From SHZI01 sp964417725 (GTDB lineage: Bacteria > Pseudomonadota > Gammaproteobacteria > Steroidobacterales > GCA-2729495), in contig CAYQIV010000007.1 in NCBI GenBank assembly GCA_964417725.1, positions 1 to 64,000 on the forward strand: a stretch of DNA of 64,000 nt. The letters run 5' to 3'. Position numbers and translations under genes: made by a program. The notes beneath the pieces are model-generated. The model saw only the letters and a list, made by a program, of their open reading frames with translations, had not been told where the DNA came from and did no database searches. Below are positions 50,433 to 58,278 of this stretch, in pieces. Within the stretch, counting starts at the first letter, position 1; each line of letters starts with the position of its first letter.

Positions 50433-51674
50433 TCAGACGAGGATCTCGGCCGGCGGCGGGTGACCGAGGAACCCCAGCGGGCTGGCACTGCGGCCATAGG
50501 CCCCCGACTGGAAGACGACGATCAGGTCGCCGACCTCGGCCTGCGACATCTCGATATTGTCGGCGAGGAGGTCGAGTGGCGTGCACAGCGGTCCGACCAC
50601 CGAGGCCCGTTCACGCGGCCCGCCGAAGACCCGGTTGCCGACCAGCACGGGGTAATTCTTGCGCAGCACCTGGCCGAAATTTCCGGATGCAGCCAGGTGA
50701 TGGTGCAGCCCGCCATCGGTGACCAGAAAGACCCGGCCGCGCGAGACCTTGCGGTCGATGACGCGGGCAATGTAGATGCCAGCCTCACCGACCAGATACC
50801 GCCCCAGTTCGATGACCAGCGTCGCGCCGGGCAGCTCACGTGCCGCCGTCGCCACGATATCGGTGAGGTTGGCGGCAACCGGTGCCAGATCGAGCGGCTG
50901 TTCGCCGGGGAAGTAGGCAATACCAAACCCGCCGCCCATGTTGACGACCCGTGGCGGCCGGGGCGCGTGGCGGCTGAGATCGACAACCAGCGCGAGGGTT
51001 TTCTGCTGGGCCTCGATGATTGCCTCGGCGCGCAGGTTCTGCGAACCGCTGAAGACGTGGAAGCCCCAGAAGTCGCAGCCGTGTGCATCAAGCGATGCCA
51101 GCACCGCCGGCACTTGCTCGGCATCGATGCCGAACGGCTTGGGGCCGCCGGCCATCTTCATGCCGGAGGTCTTGAGTTCGAAATCCGGATTGACGCGGAT
51201 CGCCACGCGCGGCCGCCGGCCACGGTCACGGCCAAGCCCGGCCAGGCGTTGCAACTCCGTCGCCGACTCGACATTGACGATGACATCGGCATCGAGGGCC
51301 GCGGCAAGCTCCGCATCGGTTTTGCCGGGCCCGGCAAAGCTGATGCGGGCCGGATCGGCGCCCGCGGCCAGGGCCACGGCCAGTTCGCCGGCCGAGGCGA
51401 CGTCGAGACCGTCGACCTGCGACGCCAGATGGGCGACGACCGCCGGCATTGGATTGGCCTTCATGGCGTAATGCAGGTGCAGCCCCGGGGGCAAGGCATT
51501 GCGCAGCCGGTGCACGCGCGCATCGATGAGCGCACGCGAGTAAACATAGAGCGGGGTCTGCCCACCGCGTTCGACCAGCGCCTCGAGCGTCAGACCATCG
51601 AGGATGAGGCCATCGTCGCGGACGGCGAAACCTTCGAGCGGCACGTGCAGGGGCAGGTGCACCGATTCAGTCAT
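50433..51674 (-). CDS. PLP-dependent decarboxylase, exosortase A system-associated
   Basis: A 413-residue fold III PLP enzyme of the Orn/DAP/Arg decarboxylase group. The PLP lysine is in HYAMKANPMP near residue 72. Other parts: FSGSQNLRAE, the phosphate-binding MGGGFGIAY, ELGRYLVGEAGIYI, and GPLCTPLDLL, which carries the active-site Cys from the partner subunit. XrtA loci pair this enzyme with an acyl-CoA ligase (next gene upstream) and an ACP. It probably decarboxylates an amino acid destined for the glycan. Its ATG overlaps the ligase stop by eight bases. Confidence 0.93.
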   Translation of the reverse strand: MTESVHLPLHVPLEGFAVRDDGLILDGLTLEALVERGGQTPLYVYSRALIDARVHRLRNALPPGLHLHYAMKANPMPAVVAHLASQVDGLDVASAGELAVALAAGADPARISFAGPGKTDAELAAALDADVIVNVESATELQRLAGLGRDRGRRPRVAIRVNPDFELKTSGMKMAGGPKPFGIDAEQVPAVLASLDAHGCDFWGFHVFSGSQNLRAEAIIEAQQKTLALVVDLSRHAPRPPRVVNMGGGFGIAYFPGEQPLDLAPVAANLTDIVATAARELPGATLVIELGRYLVGEAGIYIARVIDRKVSRGRVFLVTDGGLHHHLAASGNFGQVLRKNYPVLVGNRVFGGPRERASVVGPLCTPLDLLADNIEMSQAEVGDLIVVFQSGAYGRSASPLGFLGHPPPAEILV

Positions 51675-53325
51675 GGCACACCTCGGCGAGCACCTCGGCC
51701 TTGAGGCGCACCCGGTCGAATTTACCGTTGGCATTGCGTGGCAGGCTCTCGCGCCAGCACACTTCGCGCGGCACCATGTATGCGGGGAGCTGGTCGCGCG
51801 CCCAGGCGAGCAGCGCCCCGGCATCGCCCTCGCCGGTGGCCGGCACGGCGACCACCACGGCGACCTGGCCGAGGCGCGCATCGGGCACGCCGACGGCGAC
51901 GACTTCGCTGACCAGTGTGCTTTGCATCAGGCAGTCCTCGATCTCGGTCGGGCTGACACGATACCCGGAGGTCTTGATCATCTCGTCGCGACGGCCACGG
52001 AAATACAGGAAACCCTCGGCGTCGCGCACCACGGTGTCGCCCGACCACACGGCGATCTCGGGCTGTCCGCCGGGCCCGAGGCAGCCCGGCACGGGACGGA
52101 ACCGCTCGGCAGTCGCCGCGGGGTTGTTCCAGTAGCCGAGCGAAACCAGCGCCCCGCGGTGGACCAGCTCACCGGGCTCGCCGGCATCGCAGGGGCTGCC
52201 ATCGGGACGCAGCACGAGAATCTCCGCATTGGGGATCGCCTGCCCGATCGAATCCGGCCGCCGGTCGACTTCCCCGGGTGGCAGGTAGGTCGAGCGAAAG
52301 GCCTCGGTCAGGCCGTACATCAGATAGGGCCGTGCCGCGGGCATCACGCGGCGCAGCCGATCCAGAACGGGCCGTGGCATGACACCGCCGGTGGTGGCGA
52401 AATAGCGCACCGTATCTGCCGCACCATCGGGCCACTTCGAATCGGCGAGCTGGGCCCACAGCGGCGGCACACCGGTGATCCCCGTGATGCGCTGTTCGCG
52501 CACCGTGCGCACCACATCTCCGGCAAGCAGGTAGTCGAGCAGCACGACGCAGGCCCCGGCGTGGAACCCGGTGGTCAGCTGGCTGAAGCCGGCATCGAAG
52601 CTCAGCGGCAACACGGACAGGAGGCGGTCGCTGGCCTCGTTGCCAAGGTAGGTGGCGACGCTGGCGGCACCTGCCACCACATTGCGGTGCGACAGCACCA
52701 CCCCCTTCGGCAGCCCGGTGCTGCCGGAGGTGTAAAAGATCGCCACCATGTCGTGGTCGATGCAACGGTGGCCGTCCGGTCCGCCCTCACCGGCGACCAG
52801 CGCCGGCCAATGGGTGACATCGATACCCGGCAACGGTGCCGTCGGCGTCGCGTCGTCGACGAGAACCACGTGGCGCAGCGCCAGGCCTTCGGCAAGCGAC
52901 TCGCGCAACGTCTCGAGGCGTGCCGCGGACGTCACGAGGATACGGGCGCCGCTGTCGCGCAGGATATGCGCCACCTGCGCCGCCTTCAGCACCGGGTTGA
53001 CCGGAACGAAGGCCCCGCCGGCCCGGGCCGCACCGAACATCGATGCCACGGTTTCCACCTGTTTGGGCAGGTAGATCGCGACCCGTTCCTGGCGAGCGAG
53101 ACCAAGGTGCATGAAGCCGGCCGCCACATTCGAGATGAGCTGCCACAGCTCGGCATAGCGCCACTCGCGGCGGGCGGCGACAAGCGCCACCTGGTCGGGA
53201 GAACGCACGGCGGCGCGCAGGGGGAGGTCGTGGAGCAGTACCGGCGGGTGTCCGGCCACCGCCGGTGTGGCGCCGTCTGTGCAGGTGTGGATGGACAAGG
53301 CTGGTGATCCCGGGCGATGACTCAT
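51667..53325 (-). CDS. AMP-forming acyl-CoA ligase, exosortase A-associated
   Basis: A 552-residue adenylating enzyme. P-loop FYTSGSTGLPKGVVLSH near residue 205, YGLTEAFRS, SGDTVVRDAEGFLYFRGR with the hinge RRDEMIKTSGYRVSPTEIED, and the C-terminal catalytic lysine in RNANGKFDR. It should activate an acid or amino acid with ATP and load the ACP or CoA. The start is uncertain. The ATG at 53325 sits directly after the T-tract of a terminator, so initiation from an in-frame TTG about 11 codons downstream (before SIHTC) is possible. It heads the operon 53325-48196. Confidence 0.92.
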   Translation of the reverse strand: MSHRPGSPALSIHTCTDGATPAVAGHPPVLLHDLPLRAAVRSPDQVALVAARREWRYAELWQLISNVAAGFMHLGLARQERVAIYLPKQVETVASMFGAARAGGAFVPVNPVLKAAQVAHILRDSGARILVTSAARLETLRESLAEGLALRHVVLVDDATPTAPLPGIDVTHWPALVAGEGGPDGHRCIDHDMVAIFYTSGSTGLPKGVVLSHRNVVAGAASVATYLGNEASDRLLSVLPLSFDAGFSQLTTGFHAGACVVLLDYLLAGDVVRTVREQRITGITGVPPLWAQLADSKWPDGAADTVRYFATTGGVMPRPVLDRLRRVMPAARPYLMYGLTEAFRSTYLPPGEVDRRPDSIGQAIPNAEILVLRPDGSPCDAGEPGELVHRGALVSLGYWNNPAATAERFRPVPGCLGPGGQPEIAVWSGDTVVRDAEGFLYFRGRRDEMIKTSGYRVSPTEIEDCLMQSTLVSEVVAVGVPDARLGQVAVVVAVPATGEGDAGALLAWARDQLPAYMVPREVCWRESLPRNANGKFDRVRLKAEVLAEVCHD

Positions 53326-53352
53326 GAAAAACACCGCCCGGCCAACGGGCGG
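53326..53352 (-). terminator. Intrinsic terminator after the TPR gene
   Basis: Minus-strand stem CCGCCCG-TTGGC-CGGGCGG (53334-53352), a perfect seven-base-pair hairpin followed by TGTTTTT. It lies 22 bases after the TPR stop codon and directly before the acyl-CoA ligase ATG, so it should isolate the ligase operon from upstream transcription or act as an attenuator. Confidence 0.75.
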
Positions 53353-53374
53353 CACGGCAGTCGGTGGGTTCCCC

Positions 53375-54100
53375 TCAGTCGTCTCCGCTCGGCCAGCGGC
53401 CGACGGACCTGAGCTTGTTGCGCAGCCCTGGCAGCGGGTAGCCGAGCTGGTAGGCCTTGCGCGCATGCGTCAGCGCGGCGTCGTAGTCTTTGGCATCGAA
53501 ATGGGCCAACCCCAGGTTGTACTGGATCTCGCTCGATCCGGGGTCCATCTCCTCGGCACGCTGGTACTGGGTGATGGCCGATTCGACATCGTCGTTCATG
53601 TGGTAGTACATCCCGAACAGCAGACGCAGGTTCGGGTCCTTCGGGCGATAGCGAAAAGCCCGGTCGAAGTAGCACTCCGGCGTCGGCGGGAAGAACAACG
53701 GCTCGTCCATGCCCGCCGCCGCCGGGATATACCGCACCCCTGGATGCCGGCGCTCGATACGGCCCAGCGCGAGCAGGCCCTCGTAGTGGTTGGGGACCCG
53801 GATGAGCAAGTAGTTGAGTTCGTAGAGCGCGTGGTGGACGCGGTTGTCGGCGAGGTTCGCGTCGACCTTGACCCAGTGGTTATCGTTGATATCGTTGAGG
53901 TTCCAGGCGAACTTCGGATCAACGTAATCATAGGGGCCGGCGGCACCTGGCAGCGGCACCGGGCCACAATCCTCGGCACCGGCAGGCGACTGGCCGGCGA
54001 GCATCGCGGCGAGACCGAGGCAGGCAGCCATGCCGCGACAGCCGGCGCGCGGTGGCGGCCATTGCCGGGGGGAATGGCGAGATCTCCGTTGTGCTGCCAT
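53375..54100 (-). CDS. Secreted tetratricopeptide repeat protein
   Basis: A 241-residue protein with a long basic n-region and signal peptide (MAACLGLAAMLAGQSPAGA|ED). TPR-like helices occupy residues about 145-230, including YRPKDPNLRLLFGMYYHMND, AITQYQRAEEMDPGSSEIQ and LGLAHFDAKDYDAALTHA. AAGG-type bases before the ATG at 54100 support this start; an internal ATG at 54031 would also give a signal peptide. Its periplasmic location and placement beside the secreted kelch protein suggest an assembly or scaffold role, without direct evidence. It has its own TATAAT box and terminator. Confidence 0.82.
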   Translation of the reverse strand: MAAQRRSRHSPRQWPPPRAGCRGMAACLGLAAMLAGQSPAGAEDCGPVPLPGAAGPYDYVDPKFAWNLNDINDNHWVKVDANLADNRVHHALYELNYLLIRVPNHYEGLLALGRIERRHPGVRYIPAAAGMDEPLFFPPTPECYFDRAFRYRPKDPNLRLLFGMYYHMNDDVESAITQYQRAEEMDPGSSEIQYNLGLAHFDAKDYDAALTHARKAYQLGYPLPGLRNKLRSVGRWPSGDD

Positions 54101-54138
54101 ACCGACCTTCTTCGCTCCCGGAAGTCTCCTTGCCCGGG

Positions 54139-54144
54139 ATTATA
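54139..54144 (-). promoter_or_regulatory. -10 element for the TPR gene
   Basis: A perfect minus-strand TATAAT, predicted start point near 54132, giving a leader of about 32 bases. The -35 region is poor. Confidence 0.45.
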
Positions 54145-54206
54145 AGCACGGCCCGTATGGACAACGAAACGCGCACCCGCATAACTGTGCGCTGGTGCCG
54201 GTATCC

Positions 54207-54234
54207 GGCCACCGGGGACATGCCCCCGATGGCC
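54207..54234 (-). terminator. Strong hairpin after the kelch/Ig protein gene
   Basis: Arms GGCCATCGGGG and CCCCGGTGGCC (minus strand) pair over eleven positions with one G-U pair and a six-base loop, 11 bases after the stop codon. No T-tract follows, so it may stabilise the 3' end or terminate with help. Confidence 0.4.
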
Positions 54235-54245
54235 GGGGATGCAGG

Positions 54246-57200
54246 CTACGCGGGATGGAGGCGCCGGCGGAACCCGGTCACGGCACTGAAGAGCATCAAC
54301 AGCCACTCCAGGCCCCCGAAGGCCGAGGAACCACCGCCGCTGGCAATCTGCGCGTCGCTGTCCGGCGAGGCGGCGCTGCCGCCAGTGTTGGTGCCACCGG
54401 AGGTCCCACCGTCACCCTCTCCAGAGGTACCGTCACCGGTCCCACCGGAGGTGTCCCCACCGGTCTCTCCGGAAGTGCCGCCGCCGGTCTCGGCGGGCGG
54501 CGGCGGCGGCGGCTCGACCGTCACGCTGATGACGCGCTGCGTCGGTCCACCGGCACCGGTACAGACCAGGCTGTAGGACGTCGTGGCGCTCAGCGGTCCG
54601 ACGGTTTCGGTTCCCGACACGGCGCGGCTGCCCGTCCATCCACCACTGGCCTCGCAGCCAGTGGCGCCGACACTGGACCACGTCAGTATCGAGGTCGCAC
54701 CGGCAGGAATCGTCGTCGGCACCGCCTGGATCGACACCGTCGGTGCGTCGGGGCTCACCACCTGCACCGTCGCCGAGCGGGTGACGGTGTTGCTGCCGTT
54801 CTCGCAGGTCAGTACGTACGTCACTTCATGGTCGAGCCAGACCGGCTCCGAATCGACCAGTGCCTTGTCACCGGACCAGGCGCCGGAGGCATAACAGCGC
54901 GTTGCATCCACCGCCGACCAGTACAGTACGGATGACTGCCCGATCTGTACCGAGTTGGGCTGCGCATAGAAATCGAGCTGCGGCTGCGCCGCATCCGGCT
55001 CGGTCACCGTCACCGTCACGCTCTGGGCGCTGCTGTCACCGACCGCGTTGACGCAGGTCAGCGTATAGGTGGTGTTCTGGTTGAGCGGACCTGCGGTCAG
55101 CGCCCCGGAAACCGGGCGCGAGCCCGACCAGCCACCGGAAGCCGTGCAGCTGTCAGCGTTGCTCGCCGACCACGTCAGGCCCGTGGTGGACCCGGCCGTG
55201 ATGCTCTGGGGCGTCGCCGTCAGGCTGACCACCGGGGTCTGGGCCGGCGGCGGCGCAGCGGCATTGCCAGGGGCCGCGATCGGCTGGGTAGAGACGATCA
55301 GCTCGTCGTACCACGTATAGGCCGTCGGGTGATCCTGGCTGGAATTTTTGCCGGTCATGTACGGTGTCAGCTGGATCTTCTGGTACTTGTCGTTGACCGA
55401 ACTGTCGTAGTTCAGCGAGTAGTTGCGGATATCGACGAATTGTTTGAGCGGCTCACCCTCGTAGGCCATATAGGCGCGGATGTTGCTGTTCGGCGAATTC
55501 CACTGGCCGATCTGGATGTGGTAGTAGAAGGTCATCCACTCGTTCGCACGGTATCTCCCGCAACCGGAGCTGCTCTGGTTGCTGTACGGGCAGTTGTAGT
55601 CACCCTGCTGCAATAGCAGCTGACCGCCACTCTCGACGTGGAAGTTGCGCGCACCGCAATCGGTGTACATCTGCGGGAAACCCCGCAGGTACTGGTTGAC
55701 GGTGGTCAGCTCAAGGCTCGCGCACGATGCCGCGCCATGGATGATGACCTGCTTCCAGCCACCACCCGGTTCGTAGTAGGTCGACAGCATTTCCGGCGAG
55801 AAGCGCTGGCGGAACTGGACGTAGAAGGTCTGGTTCTGGCCGAAGTCGGCACCGAGGGAATCAAGCCAGAAACCGGACATGTTCGCACCCGAGCGGCTCG
55901 GGATCATGAAGCGCAGCGAACCGGCCCCCGAGGCCTTGATGTTGGTGTCCATCGTGCCGCGCACCACACCGTCACCGGCCGGATAAAGCACGCTGCTGGC
56001 AAAATTGGCCGAGGTGTCGAAGCCGACACACTTGACGACGCCGCTGGCGGCGCAGCGGCTGTCGAAGTCAGCCCCCTGCCCCGGATCGACGACGCTGACC
56101 ACCGCCGAGCGCTGGGCAGAGCCACCCGCGCCGGTACAGTTCAGGGTGAAGGTCGCGCCACTGGCCAAAGGGCCTACGGTCTGGCTCCCCGACAACGCCT
56201 TGCTGCCGCTCCATCCACCGCTGGCGGTACAGCTGGTCGCATTGCTGACCGACCAGCTCAGCACGCTGGAGCCATTGACGGCCACCGACTCGGGACTGGC
56301 CATCAGCGAGACCACCGGACCGGCATCAACCACCGTCACGACGACGGACTTGCTGGCGCTGCCGCCACTGCCCGTACAGGTCAGGGTATAGGTTCCAGTA
56401 CTGGCCAAAGGGCCGACCGACTCGCTGCCCGTGGTGGTCTTGCTGCCGGACCACGCACCGCCCGCCACGCAGCTGCTGGCGTTGGTCGATGACCAGCTGA
56501 GCGAGGTGGCGCCGCCGCTGGCGACCGAGGTCGGGCTCGCCGCAAAGTCGACCGTGGGCGCGGGGTCGCTCGAGGGCGGCGGCGTGCCACTGCCCGCCGT
56601 CAGGCGGTACATGTAGGTCGGCCCGGTCGTGGTGTTGACGACGATGAAGCCATTCAGCGCGGGCACGTAACGGAAGCGGCCGTAGGTACCCCGGCTGTTC
56701 TTGGCGGGCGAATGCTGGTTGCCTGATGCGGCGTTGACCCGCGTCCACGTCCACGTTCCGGTGCGCCAGTCACCACTGGCCGGCGGACTCAGCGTGTAAA
56801 CCTGCGAGCCGCCCATCCAGGCGACGAACACCTTGGCGGTCGAATCCCAGTCGAAACCGATCGCTGACGACTGCTGGGCGCTGGTATCACCCGTGGTGTT
56901 CAGCGTGTGGCTGGTCGGATTGGCCGTCGAGAGATCGAAGGCGACCACGCGATTGTTGCTGCGCCCGTCATTGATGACGAGGATGTCGCGCTGCGCGTCG
57001 TAGGCCATCGCCGCATCGATGTTGACGTTGACGCCAGGGTACTCGGTCCAGGTATCGGTAACCGGGTTGTACTTGCGCAGTGTCTTGTTGCTGGTCGCAT
57101 AGGCACGCCACGAGCCATGCCACCAGATGACATTGCGCTTGCTGTCCCACGCCGTGGTCGCACCCTCGCCGTCATCCGATGCGGTGCCCTCCCAGGTTGG

Positions 57201-57767
57201 CATCTTCGCGCCGCGGCGCCAATTACCGGTGTTGACGTCGAGGGCATGAACGTAGGCGGTGCCGAGCACCGTATGGGCGTCGCTGGAACTGCCGAGCTTG
57301 ACGAACTCGCTGGTCACCGGCGAGTACTCCAGCGCCTCGTACATGTGCGCCGAGCAGGGCGAGTTGTCGGCCATCGACGACGTGGCGAGGTTACAGTCCG
57401 GCGGGTTGGCCGGATCGGTCAGTCGCGACCACGCGCCCTGGGCGATATCAAAGGCATAGACCTCGTTACCCAGGTAACCGCCATGCCCCCCGCCAAAGAC
57501 CAGCAGCGAACCGTAGGTGCCGAGGTTGCCGGCATAGGCACCGCCGCTCCAGTCATCCATGACGCCGGGCTGGCCTTCATTGCCGCTGTAGGCGCAGTTG
57601 CGCGCCGGGCAGGGGTCGAGGCTGGAAACGGTGTTGCTGGACACGATGGTCCAGTGGCCGACCTGAAGATCGTCGGGACCTGCAGCATGCAGGTCGCCCG
57701 CCCACGGCAACATGGCGAGCGCCGCAGCACCAGCCAGCCCGGTGAGGAAACGGTGAGTCAGGGTCAT
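54246..57767 (-). CDS. Secreted modular protein: kelch-like propeller, five Ig-like repeats, jelly-roll-like domain, C-terminal sorting tail
   Basis: A 1173-residue extracellular protein. Signal peptide at residues 1-28. Residues about 30-395 look like a kelch/galactose-oxidase-type propeller (VFGGGHGGYLGNEVYAFD). Ig-like repeats 1 and 2 lie at about 400-565, each with a WS-x-NA-x-SC and a YTLTC cysteine. An unrecognised domain (568-833) follows that is closely similar to the C-terminal domain of the 44804 protein. Repeats 3-5 span about 840-1095. A Pro/Thr/Gly-rich linker and a tail SGGGSSAFGGLEWLLMLFSA plus FRRR complete it. That tail is a motif-membrane-basic sorting signal closest to the GlyGly-CTERM type, with no PEP motif. 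AGGAGG ten bases before ATG 57767 supports the start. Expression should be set by the riboswitch upstream. It may be a surface glycan-binding or glycan-cleaving protein. Confidence 0.87.
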   Translation of the reverse strand: MTLTHRFLTGLAGAAALAMLPWAGDLHAAGPDDLQVGHWTIVSSNTVSSLDPCPARNCAYSGNEGQPGVMDDWSGGAYAGNLGTYGSLLVFGGGHGGYLGNEVYAFDIAQGAWSRLTDPANPPDCNLATSSMADNSPCSAHMYEALEYSPVTSEFVKLGSSSDAHTVLGTAYVHALDVNTGNWRRGAKMPTWEGTASDDGEGATTAWDSKRNVIWWHGSWRAYATSNKTLRKYNPVTDTWTEYPGVNVNIDAAMAYDAQRDILVINDGRSNNRVVAFDLSTANPTSHTLNTTGDTSAQQSSAIGFDWDSTAKVFVAWMGGSQVYTLSPPASGDWRTGTWTWTRVNAASGNQHSPAKNSRGTYGRFRYVPALNGFIVVNTTTGPTYMYRLTAGSGTPPPSSDPAPTVDFAASPTSVASGGATSLSWSSTNASSCVAGGAWSGSKTTTGSESVGPLASTGTYTLTCTGSGGSASKSVVVTVVDAGPVVSLMASPESVAVNGSSVLSWSVSNATSCTASGGWSGSKALSGSQTVGPLASGATFTLNCTGAGGSAQRSAVVSVVDPGQGADFDSRCAASGVVKCVGFDTSANFASSVLYPAGDGVVRGTMDTNIKASGAGSLRFMIPSRSGANMSGFWLDSLGADFGQNQTFYVQFRQRFSPEMLSTYYEPGGGWKQVIIHGAASCASLELTTVNQYLRGFPQMYTDCGARNFHVESGGQLLLQQGDYNCPYSNQSSSGCGRYRANEWMTFYYHIQIGQWNSPNSNIRAYMAYEGEPLKQFVDIRNYSLNYDSSVNDKYQKIQLTPYMTGKNSSQDHPTAYTWYDELIVSTQPIAAPGNAAAPPPAQTPVVSLTATPQSITAGSTTGLTWSASNADSCTASGGWSGSRPVSGALTAGPLNQNTTYTLTCVNAVGDSSAQSVTVTVTEPDAAQPQLDFYAQPNSVQIGQSSVLYWSAVDATRCYASGAWSGDKALVDSEPVWLDHEVTYVLTCENGSNTVTRSATVQVVSPDAPTVSIQAVPTTIPAGATSILTWSSVGATGCEASGGWTGSRAVSGTETVGPLSATTSYSLVCTGAGGPTQRVISVTVEPPPPPPAETGGGTSGETGGDTSGGTGDGTSGEGDGGTSGGTNTGGSAASPDSDAQIASGGGSSAFGGLEWLLMLFSAVTGFRRRLHPA

Positions 57768-57904
57768 TGCGCGACGGCCTCCTGCCATTGATATCTCGGG
57801 CATCAAAGGGCAGTGGCGCTTGCGCACCGGCCACACGGCGGTATCACGACATCCGCCGGACGGAGCGCTCCGTGCACCCGTCCAGACGGCCATCGCCGTA
57901 CCTT

Positions 57905-58003
57905 CGTCAGGCCAGTCCGGCAACCCCGCTATCCGGAAACACAGTACCCGGACCGGAGGCTTTGCGTCCCCGGGTCGCCCCGGGTTTGCCCTTTACAGGC
58001 TTG
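57905..58003 (-). promoter_or_regulatory. Cyclic di-GMP-I riboswitch (GEMM-I)
   Basis: On the minus strand the conserved GEMM-I blocks occur in order: AAAGGGCAAACC, a stem CCCGGG closed by a GCGA (GNRA) tetraloop, GGGACGCAAAGCC, TCCGG opening the second hairpin (GNRA receptor side), and AGCGGGGTTGCCGG at the 3' side. These match the well-studied Vibrio cholerae Vc2 aptamer almost block by block. The aptamer ends about 138 bases before the start codon of the kelch/Ig protein. No T-tract terminator follows, so control is more likely at translation or through a distal structure. On or off direction cannot be decided. Confidence 0.93.
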
Positions 58004-58049
58004 CAAGCTTACCGACCGCATCTCGTCAGACGCAAGATAAGCGTGCGTT

Positions 58050-58078
58050 TTTTAAGGAAAAAATTCCTTTATGTCAAA
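58050..58078 (-). promoter_or_regulatory. Sigma-70 promoter of the riboswitch-kelch transcript with palindrome in the spacer
   Basis: Minus-strand TTGACA (58073-58078), 17-base spacer and TAAAAA (58050-58055). The inverted repeat AAGGAA-N4-TTCCTT (58055-58070) fills the spacer and is a possible operator. The predicted start near 58043 puts the aptamer about 40 bases into the transcript. Confidence 0.6.
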
Positions 58079-58278
58079 ACATCCGGAGAATCACCCCGGT
58101 GCCGTCTTGCGACATCACTTCAACCCCGGCCGATACGGCAACGGCAAACGGAGAACAAAACAGCAGCTTGCATCGCTATTGCAGAACGTACCTCTCCGCC
58201 CGGATGCTCCGGCCCGGCACCCCTGCGGTGCCCCGCCCTGCCCCGCTTTGCGCAACTTAATCCTGCCAAAAACGCTGC

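Larger units (their letters stand above)
57768..58278 (-). other. Regulatory leader and upstream region of the kelch/Ig protein gene
   Basis: These 511 bases hold, in transcription order on the minus strand, a small hairpin GGCACC-GCAGG-GGTGCC (58216-58232), the promoter (58050-58078), the c-di-GMP aptamer (57905-58003) and about 138 bases of leader. The leader contains a perfect 14-base palindrome ACGGAGCGCTCCGT at 57860-57873 that could belong to the expression platform. Reading frames here look non-coding. Confidence 0.6.

Noticed and set aside
58180..58275. Sigma-54-like site upstream of the riboswitch promoter (GG...GC elements with TTGGCAG and TTGCGC)
   Set aside because: The spacing between the GG and GC doublets is 12 instead of the required 10 bases.
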